Shown in pieces: positions 25,968 to 33,887 of a stretch of DNA of 64,000 nt. The notes beneath the pieces were generated by a model. That model worked only from the letters and a program-made list of their open reading frames with translations. It had not been told where the DNA came from and did not search any database. The position numbers and the translations under genes are program-made. This DNA comes from Fontibacter flavus (GTDB taxonomy: Bacteria; Bacteroidota; Bacteroidia; Cytophagales; Cyclobacteriaceae), in NCBI RefSeq assembly GCF_042432905.1, contig NZ_JBHLWI010000090.1:1-64000 (forward strand), in the 5' to 3' direction. Each line of letters opens with the position of its first letter. Within the stretch, counting starts at the first letter, position 1.

Positions 25968-28328
25968 ATGATTACTAAACCAACTACCAAAGTGTCCCAG
26001 ATCAGATTCATTTTCTTTTTGACAATTAGCTTTTTTTCCCTGAGCTCATTGACGTACGCACAAACTTTCACAGTAACGGGCACCATCAGCGAAGATGGCT
26101 CCGGACTTCCTCTGGAATTTGTTCAAGTGGCACTTTTTACCTCAGCTGACCAAAGCCAGCCTGTAAGTTTTTCAGATACCGATCAAAACGGGAAATTTAT
26201 CCTTAAAGTACCTGAGGGAAATTACCTCTTCAAAGCATTTTTCATAGGTTATGATGATCTGGTCATGGAAAGTGTCTTGGTAACCGGACAAAAGGACTTG
26301 GGGACCATCAATATGGTATCACAAAACCAAAACCTTGAAGAAGTAGTGGTCAAAACGGACAGGCTGCCGATAAGGACCAGTATGGAAGGCATAACCATCA
26401 CACCTGAAAATAACCTGGCCAATATCGGTGGAACATTATTGGATATTCTCAGGAACACCCCCTCCATCTCTGTTTCCGAAGACGGCAGCATTTCCCTCCG
26501 CGGTAGTACCGGAACCAATGTCCTGATCAATGGGAGAAATTCTTCCCTGACCCAAAATCTTGACCAACTGCCTGCAAGTGCCATTGATGAAATCAGAATC
26601 ATCAACAATCCCAATGCAAGGTATGATGCAGAAGCCGAGGGAGGGGTAATAGATATTATCCTCAAAAAAGGAACCGATCTGGGAACCCATGGAGGAATTG
26701 AAGGAACATACGGAACCAGAAACCGGACCAATCTGGGAGGTAGGCTTAACCATAGAAATGCCAAGTGGAATACTTTTGTAGGCTATAACTACAGGGACTG
26801 GAAAAATATCGGAGACAGAAGAAATACCCGTGTTCTATTTGAGGACCAGGAAGTCCTGACACAAAACACCTCCAGTTCAAGTAGAAATGCAGGCCATAAT
26901 TTGACCTATGGAGCTGATTACTTTTTCGGCAACAATGTCATAAGTTATGAAGGCGTATTCCAATCAAGTCTGGACAGACAGGTCAATACCCTGTTTGCAG
27001 AACTAGAGAGAAGTGGTACTGCAGCCCGTTCCTTTGATTATGTAAGAAGAAACAGGGAAAGCGAAACAGATAAAGGTCTGGACAATGCCTTGATTTTTGA
27101 ACATTCCTTTAAGGAGAAAGGCCACTTGTTCAGGTTGACTGCCAGTAACTCATTAAGAAATCAGTTCAAAACCCAGGAAATCGATATTTTCAACAATACT
27201 TTAAATCCTATTCCGGAAAACCTCAGTGGTCAGGAGCTAGCTTACATTGATGAAAACAGAAATATATCCGTATTTCAGGCAGATTATATCCGTCCTACAA
27301 AATCTGGAAAATTCGAAGCAGGCCTGAAATCAAATCTCAGAAAATTCGATAATGACTACCGATACCTGAGATTCAATGAAACAGCCGGAGGCTTCTTGGA
27401 AGACGAAAGGGTAAGTAACCGCTTTATCTACAAAGATCAGATCCATGCAGCCTATGCCCTGATTTCAGTATCCAAACCCAAGTTTGAATATTCATTGGGA
27501 CTAAGGGGAGAACTCACTTTTGTTGACACCTATCTCGAAAACACCAACGAGCAGAATAAACAGAATTACTTCAATCTTTTCCCAAGTGTTCAGGGATTGT
27601 ACAACCTAAATGATATCCATGCCATTAAAGCTACCTACAGCAGGCGAATAGACAGGCCCACTGCCTGGAGGCTCAATCCATTTCCGGATATAACCGATAG
27701 CTTAAATGTAAGAAGGGGAAATCCTGCCCTTCAGCCCGAAATGATCAATTCCCTGGAATTGGGGCATATTGCGAATTTTAAATCCTCCAGCCTGACTACC
27801 AACTTGTTTTACAGAAAAGTGAACGGACAATTGGACTTCATCACGATTGTGGAAGATGGTATTTCCTATTCCCAGCCTGACAACCTACTATCTGCGCAAT
27901 CCTACGGATTGGAATGGATAGGAAGCAGTGAAATCAGCAATTGGTATGCTATCAATGGAGGCTTTACCATTTACAGGATTCAGGTGGACGGTTCCAACAT
28001 CAGTGAGGAGTTCACCAATTCAGGTTATGCCTGGAACTTAAAACTGATCCAGGATTTCAAGTTGCCTTTTGGCCTGAATTTCCAACTGGCCGGAAATTAT
28101 GACTCACCTGAAATCGAGGCACAGGGAAGGGATCTGGCCCAGTATTATTTGGATGGAACCATTCAAAAATCCGTTTTTAATGATAAGGGAAGTGTGGCCA
28201 TAAGCGTAAGGGATGTTTTTGACACCAGAAGATTTGCCGGTAATGCACTGACCAATTCATTTTCCCAGGAGTTTTATTCCAAACAGGAAACCAGAATTTT
28301 GTTAATGTCCTTAAGGTATAATTTCTAA
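25968..28328 (+). CDS. TonB-dependent receptor with carboxypeptidase-like N-domain
   Basis: 786 residues: signal segment at about 15-31 (FIFFLTISFFSLSSLTYAQ), carboxypeptidase-regulatory-like domain (TGTISEDGSGLPLEFVQVAL) at about 35-115, plug (DILRNTPSISVSEDGSISLRG, VLINGRNSS) and a barrel ending in LRYNF. It resembles the outer-membrane beta-barrel family 3 receptors (no SusD partner) used for siderophores, peptides or metals. It is monocistronic. Its upstream region carries a pseudogenised response regulator, so control may have changed. The substrate cannot be inferred. Confidence 0.88.
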   Translation: MITKPTTKVSQIRFIFFLTISFFSLSSLTYAQTFTVTGTISEDGSGLPLEFVQVALFTSADQSQPVSFSDTDQNGKFILKVPEGNYLFKAFFIGYDDLVMESVLVTGQKDLGTINMVSQNQNLEEVVVKTDRLPIRTSMEGITITPENNLANIGGTLLDILRNTPSISVSEDGSISLRGSTGTNVLINGRNSSLTQNLDQLPASAIDEIRIINNPNARYDAEAEGGVIDIILKKGTDLGTHGGIEGTYGTRNRTNLGGRLNHRNAKWNTFVGYNYRDWKNIGDRRNTRVLFEDQEVLTQNTSSSSRNAGHNLTYGADYFFGNNVISYEGVFQSSLDRQVNTLFAELERSGTAARSFDYVRRNRESETDKGLDNALIFEHSFKEKGHLFRLTASNSLRNQFKTQEIDIFNNTLNPIPENLSGQELAYIDENRNISVFQADYIRPTKSGKFEAGLKSNLRKFDNDYRYLRFNETAGGFLEDERVSNRFIYKDQIHAAYALISVSKPKFEYSLGLRGELTFVDTYLENTNEQNKQNYFNLFPSVQGLYNLNDIHAIKATYSRRIDRPTAWRLNPFPDITDSLNVRRGNPALQPEMINSLELGHIANFKSSSLTTNLFYRKVNGQLDFITIVEDGISYSQPDNLLSAQSYGLEWIGSSEISNWYAINGGFTIYRIQVDGSNISEEFTNSGYAWNLKLIQDFKLPFGLNFQLAGNYDSPEIEAQGRDLAQYYLDGTIQKSVFNDKGSVAISVRDVFDTRRFAGNALTNSFSQEFYSKQETRILLMSLRYNF

Positions 28329-28807
28329 AAAATAATCCTTTTATTTTAGGTGTAGCTTATAAAAACGCCTTTTTGAAATTTATCCGCTGTCCTGCTTCTC
28401 CAGAAGCAGGACTTCTATAATCAAACAGACCTTTTCTATTCATTACCTCACCCTAACCCTTCTCCTAAAAGTAGAGGGACTATCCGTTCCAACAGCAATA
28501 ACTATTGTAACAGGGTCACAACCTATAGGTGTCAAAATCACAATATAAACAGCAAAAAGTCGTTCAAAAGGAGTTATAAATCGAAAAAAGAGATACGGAC
28601 CCAATAGGGAATACTAAATCCACAAGATCAAATGCAACTTTTTGAGTGGTAATATTTTTGAAACAACATATTTGCATTTCAACTATATAATTTTGAACGT
28701 AATTGTATTATTAAATAAAATAACATAATTTATTTTATAATTCAAGAGCAATTGACGTATATTTATGAAACTTAATCCATTTTATTATACGACCAAACCA
28801 GCTTGAT
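28329..28807. other. Non-coding region with dispersed palindrome copy 3
   Basis: No gene is seen. It holds the perfect 24-bp palindrome at 28389-28412 and, further on, an AT-rich stretch probably carrying the promoter of the VOC gene. Confidence 0.5.
28389..28412. repeat. 24-bp dispersed palindrome, copy 3 (perfect)
   Basis: Identical to 1298-1321; including flanks the identity covers 31 bp (28383-28413). It lies 60 bp 3' of the TonB receptor gene and could act as its terminator. Confidence 0.75.
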
Positions 28808-29212
28808 ATGCCCCAAGTAAAATCTAAACCGACGAGAATTCACACCAGCAGACTGATTGCCAACCTTTTTTCGGACAACATTCAAGCCAGCAAGCTCTTT
28901 TATGAAAGCGTACTGGATTTTAAAGCCGAATTTGAAAGTAATTGGTACATCAACCTGAAATCAAATGACAGTCTGATCGAAATCGGTCTTTTCCCGAAAT
29001 CCACCGATTTGATCCCAAAAAATTATGTGCAGTCCCCCTCAGGAGTAAATCTGTCCTTTGTCGTGAACAACCTCGACGAGGTTTACGAAAGAGCTGTGAA
29101 TGCAAATGCCAACATTGTACAAAAACCTGAAAACGAGTTCTATGGTCAAAGAAGGCTGTTGATCGAAGACCCCAACGGTCTCCTACTGGACATTTCCAGT
29201 AGAATAGATTAA
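28808..29212 (+). CDS. VOC (glyoxalase/dioxygenase-fold) protein
   Basis: 134 residues with a paired beta-alpha-beta-beta-beta layout typical of the vicinal oxygen chelate superfamily: ANLFSDNIQASKLFYESVLDF at the start and VNNLDEVYERAVNANANIVQKP then LLIEDPNGLLLDISS at the end. The terminal glutamate-type metal ligand is replaced by D (LLLDIS), so metal binding is uncertain. Members include glyoxalases, fosfomycin/bleomycin-resistance proteins and dioxygenases; this one cannot be assigned. It is single-gene with a strong terminator. Confidence 0.85.
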   Translation: MPQVKSKPTRIHTSRLIANLFSDNIQASKLFYESVLDFKAEFESNWYINLKSNDSLIEIGLFPKSTDLIPKNYVQSPSGVNLSFVVNNLDEVYERAVNANANIVQKPENEFYGQRRLLIEDPNGLLLDISSRID

Positions 29213-29236
29213 ATATCGAATATTACCCCAACTGAA

Positions 29237-29262
29237 AGGACCGGACAACCCGGTCCTTTTTA
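29237..29262 (+). terminator. Terminator of the VOC gene
   Basis: The 8-bp stem aggaccgg (29237-29244) and ccggtcct (29250-29257), 5-base loop, followed by a T-run to about 29260, 24 bp after the stop. Confidence 0.85.
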
Positions 29263-29388
29263 TTTTTCCGGTATGGCCTACAACCATCCCTTTGATATCA
29301 CGGCCCTTCAGGCCTTTTCAATTCAAAAAATCTTTTAACTTTTCCCTTTCCTCTTAATCCCTTTCCGACGTCCGCCTTCAGACATCCC

Positions 29389-29440
29389 TCTTAATGAATC
29401 CCTTAATACCTGAACTCCTTAATGGTTCAAAATCTCCGAT
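29389..29440 (-). repeat. Interspersed 52-55 bp repeat, copy 1
   Basis: Read on the minus strand it goes from atcggagattttgaac to attcattaaga. A similar element occurs at 32176-32230. Both copies lie just 3' of minus-strand genes and beside catcc-type short repeats. Confidence 0.6.
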
Positions 29441-29462
29441 TAACCTTTCGACCTCCGCCTTA

Positions 29463-31640
29463 TTAAATATTCCACCAATACGTAAACTTCAGGGCCACCG
29501 ACCTGTCCTTTACATAAAAAGGAGCCGGTAAATAATTATCCGTAAAAACCAGGAAAATATCTGAAGCAGGCTTAAACCGCCACTGCAAGCGTGTATTGAG
29601 GTTCACATTCTCAATCTGCTCATTATATTGGACAAAAGCCGTCACAAAGAAATTATTGGTCAATGTAAGATCTAGCCTCGGACCTATCAGCCAAAACCTG
29701 GTGATCCCCCACGTTTCTGGTAGGTGGATTTCATTGTAGTTGGCATTAAGCACCAGGCTAAAATACGGCTGAAACCTGTAACCCATTTCCCCTGTCAAAT
29801 TGTACCGGTCACCATCTGCATAATATCCACCCATCCTGGTGGAGAAGGCATAAGTGAAAATACTCTGAGGCTTGGAAGTATACTCGGTACCCCAGGCAAA
29901 CCACCTGTGTTCTGTCCCAGTGGCCAAGGTGTCTCCGGAGAAATTGGTAGGATCAAATGGCCTTAGCAACTTGATATAATCCCTTGCGCCCCAGACCACT
30001 AAATTGCTTTGACTCCTGAACCTGATTTTGTAAGAAAGCCAAGTCTCGTTGTCGGTTTGATCTAACTTGGTATCATAAAACATCCTGGAATTGAACTCTG
30101 GACCATGACTGAGGATTTTCTTGCTTTTTGGGAAAAACAAATAACCCACACTTGGGTGGAATTTGAAGAAACCAGTCCTAGGAACGTAGCCTACCTCTGC
30201 CGTATAATTTTCCGAAACGTACTCATGCTGCCAATTCCAGTAAAGATTCCCGCTTGTATATCTCAAATTGGCAGCATGCACCCAGCCATCATTCCCCTTT
30301 GTAGGATTGAAAGACTTAAGGAAAAATGCCTTCCCTGTCCATAGGTTATTGGAAGATGCCAGATTGTATTCCAATCCCACATTCCTGTCAAACTCCGCAT
30401 ATCCTGGTTTATCATAATCCGTTGGTGACCTGAACAGGCCCACTTGCCTATTGACAAAAATGGCTCCTATATTGGATCTGGAAAACACCCTTCTTTGCAG
30501 TGAGACCACAGAGAAATTCTGTGCATCCAATTGGTCGGCTTCCACCTGTCCTGTCTGCATGGTCATGGCACCAACCCGCCAATCTTTATTGATCCTACCA
30601 CTGAACCTTGCTCCAGCTTGAATCGGCGCATTCAATCCAATCCTCCGGGAGAAGAATGGTCGGATGGTCTCATATCCAAAATTGGCGAAGAGATCCCCAT
30701 TCTCGAGGAAAAACTGTCTTCTTTCTGGAAAAAACAATTCAAACCGGTCAAGATTAGTCACTTGCCTATCTACCTCTACCTGTGAAAAATCAGGATTGAC
30801 GGTAAGGTCCAGGTTCAGCGCTGAACTGATACCTACTTTTGCATCAAGTCCATAGTCGTACCTGTAATCTGCAGGTTGCCCTTCACGGACATTTTGACGA
30901 ACTCCACCAAGACCATAAGGGATGATGGAGATATTCGGACCTGCAACAGGGGGCGGATTATCCCATACCAAAGTGCCGGTATAGGCCAAAGAAGCAGATG
31001 GAAACTGTCTAGGTACAGGAGCCCATCCTGATTTCTCAGTTGTCTTCAAGTCCATACGACTGAAATTGATCCCCCATTCGGTGATTCCAGGCTTATAACG
31101 GATGGACTTAAAAGGAATTGCCGCCTCAAAAATCCATTTATCCTCGTAATTTTTAACCTTGGAAACCCATTTGTTATCCCAACTCAGGTCAATCTTTCCT
31201 CCGTCATACATGATCCCGTCCCATTGCGCACCTGCTGCATTGGCTCCAAAAGAAAACCCGTTCAGTAAATCATCAAAGGGATCCATAAAAAGTAAAAAGT
31301 TGTCATTCTTCCCGAAATTGAAATCTCTTCGCAATGATTCAACCATATAAGGTCCTTCCACAGCATGATGGTTAACGACGATCAAATAGAGATTCTTATC
31401 ATCATATGCCATTCTCACGTCCGTCTGAACCTTTGAAAAACTGGTATCCATGGGCGTAATCATAAAAAAATCGCTAGCAATATCTGCTTCCAACCATGTT
31501 TTTTCTTCCATCACCCCATCTATGTGGATCGGCTCATCAGTCTTATAAATTTGTAACTTATAATTGGAGTTAATTTTTTGGGCAAATGCTAGGGATGTCA
31601 AACTCTCAAAGAGCAAAACCAGAAATATGGCCTTTTTCAT
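29463..31640 (-). CDS. DUF5916 outer-membrane protein with CBM9-like domain
   Basis: About 725 residues from the ATG at 31638-31640, which puts the signal peptide MKKAIFLVLLFESLTSLAFA first; the longer frame adds 12 unlikely residues. Residues about 25-210 form a carbohydrate-binding family 9-like sandwich (PIHIDGVMEEKTWLEADIAS, DVRMAYDDKNLYLIV). The rest is a large barrel-like domain of DUF5916 type (RRQFFLENGDLFANFG, FFSRRIGLN). This family is common in Cytophagales and is surface- or periplasm-located; its substrate is unknown. Upstream lie two palindromes (31806-31819 and 31833-31848). Confidence 0.85.
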   Translation of the reverse strand: MKKAIFLVLLFESLTSLAFAQKINSNYKLQIYKTDEPIHIDGVMEEKTWLEADIASDFFMITPMDTSFSKVQTDVRMAYDDKNLYLIVVNHHAVEGPYMVESLRRDFNFGKNDNFLLFMDPFDDLLNGFSFGANAAGAQWDGIMYDGGKIDLSWDNKWVSKVKNYEDKWIFEAAIPFKSIRYKPGITEWGINFSRMDLKTTEKSGWAPVPRQFPSASLAYTGTLVWDNPPPVAGPNISIIPYGLGGVRQNVREGQPADYRYDYGLDAKVGISSALNLDLTVNPDFSQVEVDRQVTNLDRFELFFPERRQFFLENGDLFANFGYETIRPFFSRRIGLNAPIQAGARFSGRINKDWRVGAMTMQTGQVEADQLDAQNFSVVSLQRRVFSRSNIGAIFVNRQVGLFRSPTDYDKPGYAEFDRNVGLEYNLASSNNLWTGKAFFLKSFNPTKGNDGWVHAANLRYTSGNLYWNWQHEYVSENYTAEVGYVPRTGFFKFHPSVGYLFFPKSKKILSHGPEFNSRMFYDTKLDQTDNETWLSYKIRFRSQSNLVVWGARDYIKLLRPFDPTNFSGDTLATGTEHRWFAWGTEYTSKPQSIFTYAFSTRMGGYYADGDRYNLTGEMGYRFQPYFSLVLNANYNEIHLPETWGITRFWLIGPRLDLTLTNNFFVTAFVQYNEQIENVNLNTRLQWRFKPASDIFLVFTDNYLPAPFYVKDRSVALKFTYWWNI

Positions 31641-31805
31641 TCGTACTGGGTAAGAAATAGGTTTGGGTTGCCACAAAGTTAATTAAGAATAAAAACGATC
31701 CCCTATTATATTTTTTCAATTACTGTTTATTGGTTAAGAGCGGAGATAAATAAGAATATCCATCCTCAAAGAAGAAAAATCTAAAAGCTCCCCGTTAAAA
31801 AAAAC

Positions 31806-31819
31806 ATGACAATTGTCAT
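31806..31819. promoter_or_regulatory. Perfect palindrome ATGACAATTGTCAT
   Basis: A 14-bp perfect palindrome 166-179 bp upstream of the DUF5916 start codon and 13 bp from the next palindrome at 31833. Two operator-like sites in tandem suggest a regulated promoter. The regulator is unknown. Confidence 0.4.
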
Positions 31820-31832
31820 ATTTTTTGAAAAA

Positions 31833-31848
31833 TACCCTGTACAGGGGA
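31833..31848. promoter_or_regulatory. Operator-like palindrome, copy C
   Basis: taccctgtacagggga, matching TACCCTGTACAGGGTA except in the final arm. It lies about 190-210 bp upstream of the minus-strand DUF5916 gene. Confidence 0.4.
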
Positions 31849-32119
31849 TATTTTGGTAAGTTCGGGATACGTATTTTTGGATAATTATAAAGGCAATTTT
31901 TTTCACGGTTTTTTATAAAATTTCTGGGGGAAGTTGAAAAACACTTTGTCCCCCTTTATTTTTTTATGAAAGACATGCCTCAGCCATTATCTGTTTATCC
32001 TCGAACCCCTCTTTATATTCCTAAATCCTTTTGTTTCCAAAAAAATCCATTCTCTCCCATCTGCCACAGGTTTAGCCCATTTTATTTTGGAATTTGAGAT
32101 TTGAACCTTGGCTATTGTT

Positions 32120-32300
32120 CCAGCACCCAGCATCCAACTTCCGACATCCGACTTCGGTCATCCAACTTCCGACTTTCTTAATGAACCCCTTAATTTCCTT
32201 ATCTCCTCAATGTTTCAAAAAATCTCCGATACTCCACGACATCCGACTTCGGTCATCCAACATCCGACATCCCTCTTCCAGACATCCCTCTTCCACTCAC
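32120..32300. repeat. Degenerate catcc(g/a)acttc repeat cluster
   Basis: Many copies of catccgac/catccaac in about 180 bp. The 24-bp string starting gacatccgacttcggtca occurs twice, at 32143-32166 and 32238-32261. Similar but shorter runs are at 29370-29390. It is intergenic and 3' of the EcsC gene. Confidence 0.65.
32176..32230 (-). repeat. Interspersed 52-55 bp repeat, copy 2
   Basis: Partner of 29389-29440; the two agree at most positions after allowing a few small gaps. It is embedded inside the catcc repeat cluster. Confidence 0.6.
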
Positions 32301-32302
32301 CC

Positions 32303-33040
32303 TTACACCTTCCAATCAAAATATCTGATTCGGTAACATTGCATAGCCATTTCCCCCAATTTGGCAGTCAATTGATAATTGGCCACCGCTCCAACACCCG
32401 CACCTATAATTGGAATCAACTGGGCCAATTTGGCAAGGTCCATATAATCCCTGTACTCCAACTGAAAATCCTTCCAGTCAAATTCCTCGATCTCTTTTGG
32501 TAAATTTTCGGCGAAATCATCCCATTGCTCAATGATTTTGACCGTCGAATTCCTTGTTTCCTGACTGGCAAAGGTGAGCTTGAAAATATAAAGCATAAAC
32601 AAACGCTCCCTTAAATCCTTCACATCATACCCATAGGCAGCCGCAATTTCAAACAACATCTTCATCTTGATGGTCAAAAATGCCGGAAAGTCAGCCAATC
32701 CCCAAAGGATTCCTCCAGCACCTGTAATGGCACCTTCAGCAGAAGCTGTATTCTTATATATCCTGATGATTTTCTGAACTTTCTCTTCTTTTTGCCTCAA
32801 ACTATTCGCAGAAAGCGGTTTGGGAGTGATAAACTTTGTCCCAAATAAGACCCCTTTGACCATGTTTTCTATAGCAAAGGTGATAACCTTATGAACCTTT
32901 TCCGGTATAAGGTCATTAATCGCACGCTGAGTGCCCTTGGTCAATTTATTGACAAATGAAGGACGCTTCTTAGTCTGAACCAACCAGGCACTCAGCTCTG
33001 CAAGTGCTTTTTCCTCATAAAACTCTGTAACGGAATCCAA
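32303..33040 (-). CDS. EcsC family protein
   Basis: 245 residues. The middle carries the EcsC-family glycine-rich hydrophobic hairpin (GAITGAGGILWGLADFPAFLTIKMKMLFEIAAAYGYD) and the end a second small hydrophobic loop (LAQLIPIIGAGVGAVANYQL). EcsC proteins are named after the third gene of the Bacillus ecsABC transporter locus; most members stand alone and their biochemical role is unclear, though membrane association is likely. No ABC transporter genes are adjacent. The next upstream gene, 29 bp away, encodes a zinc-finger protein on the same strand. Confidence 0.85.
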   Translation of the reverse strand: MDSVTEFYEEKALAELSAWLVQTKKRPSFVNKLTKGTQRAINDLIPEKVHKVITFAIENMVKGVLFGTKFITPKPLSANSLRQKEEKVQKIIRIYKNTASAEGAITGAGGILWGLADFPAFLTIKMKMLFEIAAAYGYDVKDLRERLFMLYIFKLTFASQETRNSTVKIIEQWDDFAENLPKEIEEFDWKDFQLEYRDYMDLAKLAQLIPIIGAGVGAVANYQLTAKLGEMAMQCYRIRYFDWKV

Positions 33041-33069
33041 GTATTTCTGAATTTGGGATATAATTATCC

Positions 33070-33495
33070 CTATAAACAGTTTTCCAAGGAAAATAATTGC
33101 ATATTCGAAATCAGATTTTCAAGATCTTTTTCCCCCATCTCCCTCACTACCAATAACCTTGAATTGCCCAAATCTATATAACCGTAATCATAACAGTACA
33201 AACAGGCCATATTATTGCCAAAAGGCGTTATATGGGTATGATATCTAAAATTGAACCCAAGTAAGGACATCCTGTCTTTTAAAATCCGAACACTTTCTAC
33301 CCCATCCTCTAATATTTGACTAAGAATCTTACGGTTTCTAAACAAAGTAGTATTAACCGCCTTGATCTCATCATCCCGTTCACCCTTTCTGCCGTTATTG
33401 AAACTGCTTCTACAGCCATCCCCACAAAACTTTTTGTCCGCCCTACCGAAGATCACCGATCCACAATAGCGGCATTGTCTCTTTAAATTGTGCAT
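33070..33495 (-). CDS. Small zinc-ribbon protein
   Basis: About 141 residues when started at MHNLKRQCRYCG (ATG 33493-33495), which removes an 11-residue extension of low quality. The N-terminus has C8xxC11 and C-x3-C (FCGDGC) cysteines, a zinc finger of the DUF2116-like type, followed by basic SSFNNGRKGE. The C-terminal part (RLLVVREMGEKDLENLI) is helical. I know such proteins as common uncharacterised Bacteroidota proteins, possibly nucleic-acid binding. It has a palindrome upstream (33572-33591) and runs into the EcsC gene after 29 bp, so they probably form an operon. Confidence 0.7.
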   Translation of the reverse strand: MHNLKRQCRYCGSVIFGRADKKFCGDGCRSSFNNGRKGERDDEIKAVNTTLFRNRKILSQILEDGVESVRILKDRMSLLGFNFRYHTHITPFGNNMACLYCYDYGYIDLGNSRLLVVREMGEKDLENLISNMQLFSLENCL

Positions 33496-33571
33496 AAAAA
33501 ATGAGTTAAAGGTTTGAAAATAATCCACTTATATAATTGAGCACAATTTACAGTGAGAAAAAAAATGACGC

Positions 33572-33591
33572 AATACCCATTTATGGGTATT
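33572..33591. promoter_or_regulatory. Operator-like palindrome AATACCCATTTATGGGTATT (copy D)
   Basis: A 9-bp inverted repeat with a 2-base centre, 77-96 bp upstream of the zinc-ribbon gene start. It shares the TACCC..GGGTA outer arms with the sites at 15113 and 31833. Confidence 0.45.
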
Positions 33592-33775
33592 TTTATAAAA
33601 TATTTAATAAATCATGTGATTTATATATGTTTTACTGCCCACAAATTAATTTAAATCTACAAATAATTGTCATAAATAAAATTTATCAATTCAAAAAGCT
33701 TCATTTTTGACCTTCCTTACCAAGTCCATGGTTTATCAATCCTGAAAAATCTCAGGAGATCATTTCAAAAAAAAA

Positions 33776-33809
33776 GGAGTGAAAAGGTCCTCATAACCAT
33801 TATCACTCC
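33776..33809 (-). terminator. Terminator of acnA
   Basis: ggagtga (33776-33782) and tcactcc (33803-33809) with a long loop, and an A-run on the plus strand at about 33766-33775 that gives a U-run in the minus-strand transcript. It lies 80 bp after the acnA stop codon. Confidence 0.6.
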
Positions 33810-33887
33810 CTTTTAAATTCACCCATCTTTAGCAACGCTATCCCCCTAAAATCAATAAACACTGTTGCTCAGAATGAAAACAACATT

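Larger units (their letters stand above)
31641..32302. other. Intergenic region with two palindromes and short repeats
   Basis: No gene. It contains the palindromes at 31806 and 31833 (5' of the DUF5916 gene) and, near 32120-32300, catccgacttc-type short repeats plus copy 2 of the 52-55 bp element (3' of the EcsC gene). Confidence 0.5.
33496..33887. other. Intergenic region between zinc-ribbon gene and acnA
   Basis: AT-rich with the palindrome at 33572-33591 and the acnA terminator at 33776-33809. No other gene seen. Confidence 0.5.

Noticed and set aside
26249..26764. 171-codon minus-strand frame inside the TonB receptor gene
   Set aside because: Antisense shadow of a strongly conserved receptor; amino-acid composition is unnatural.
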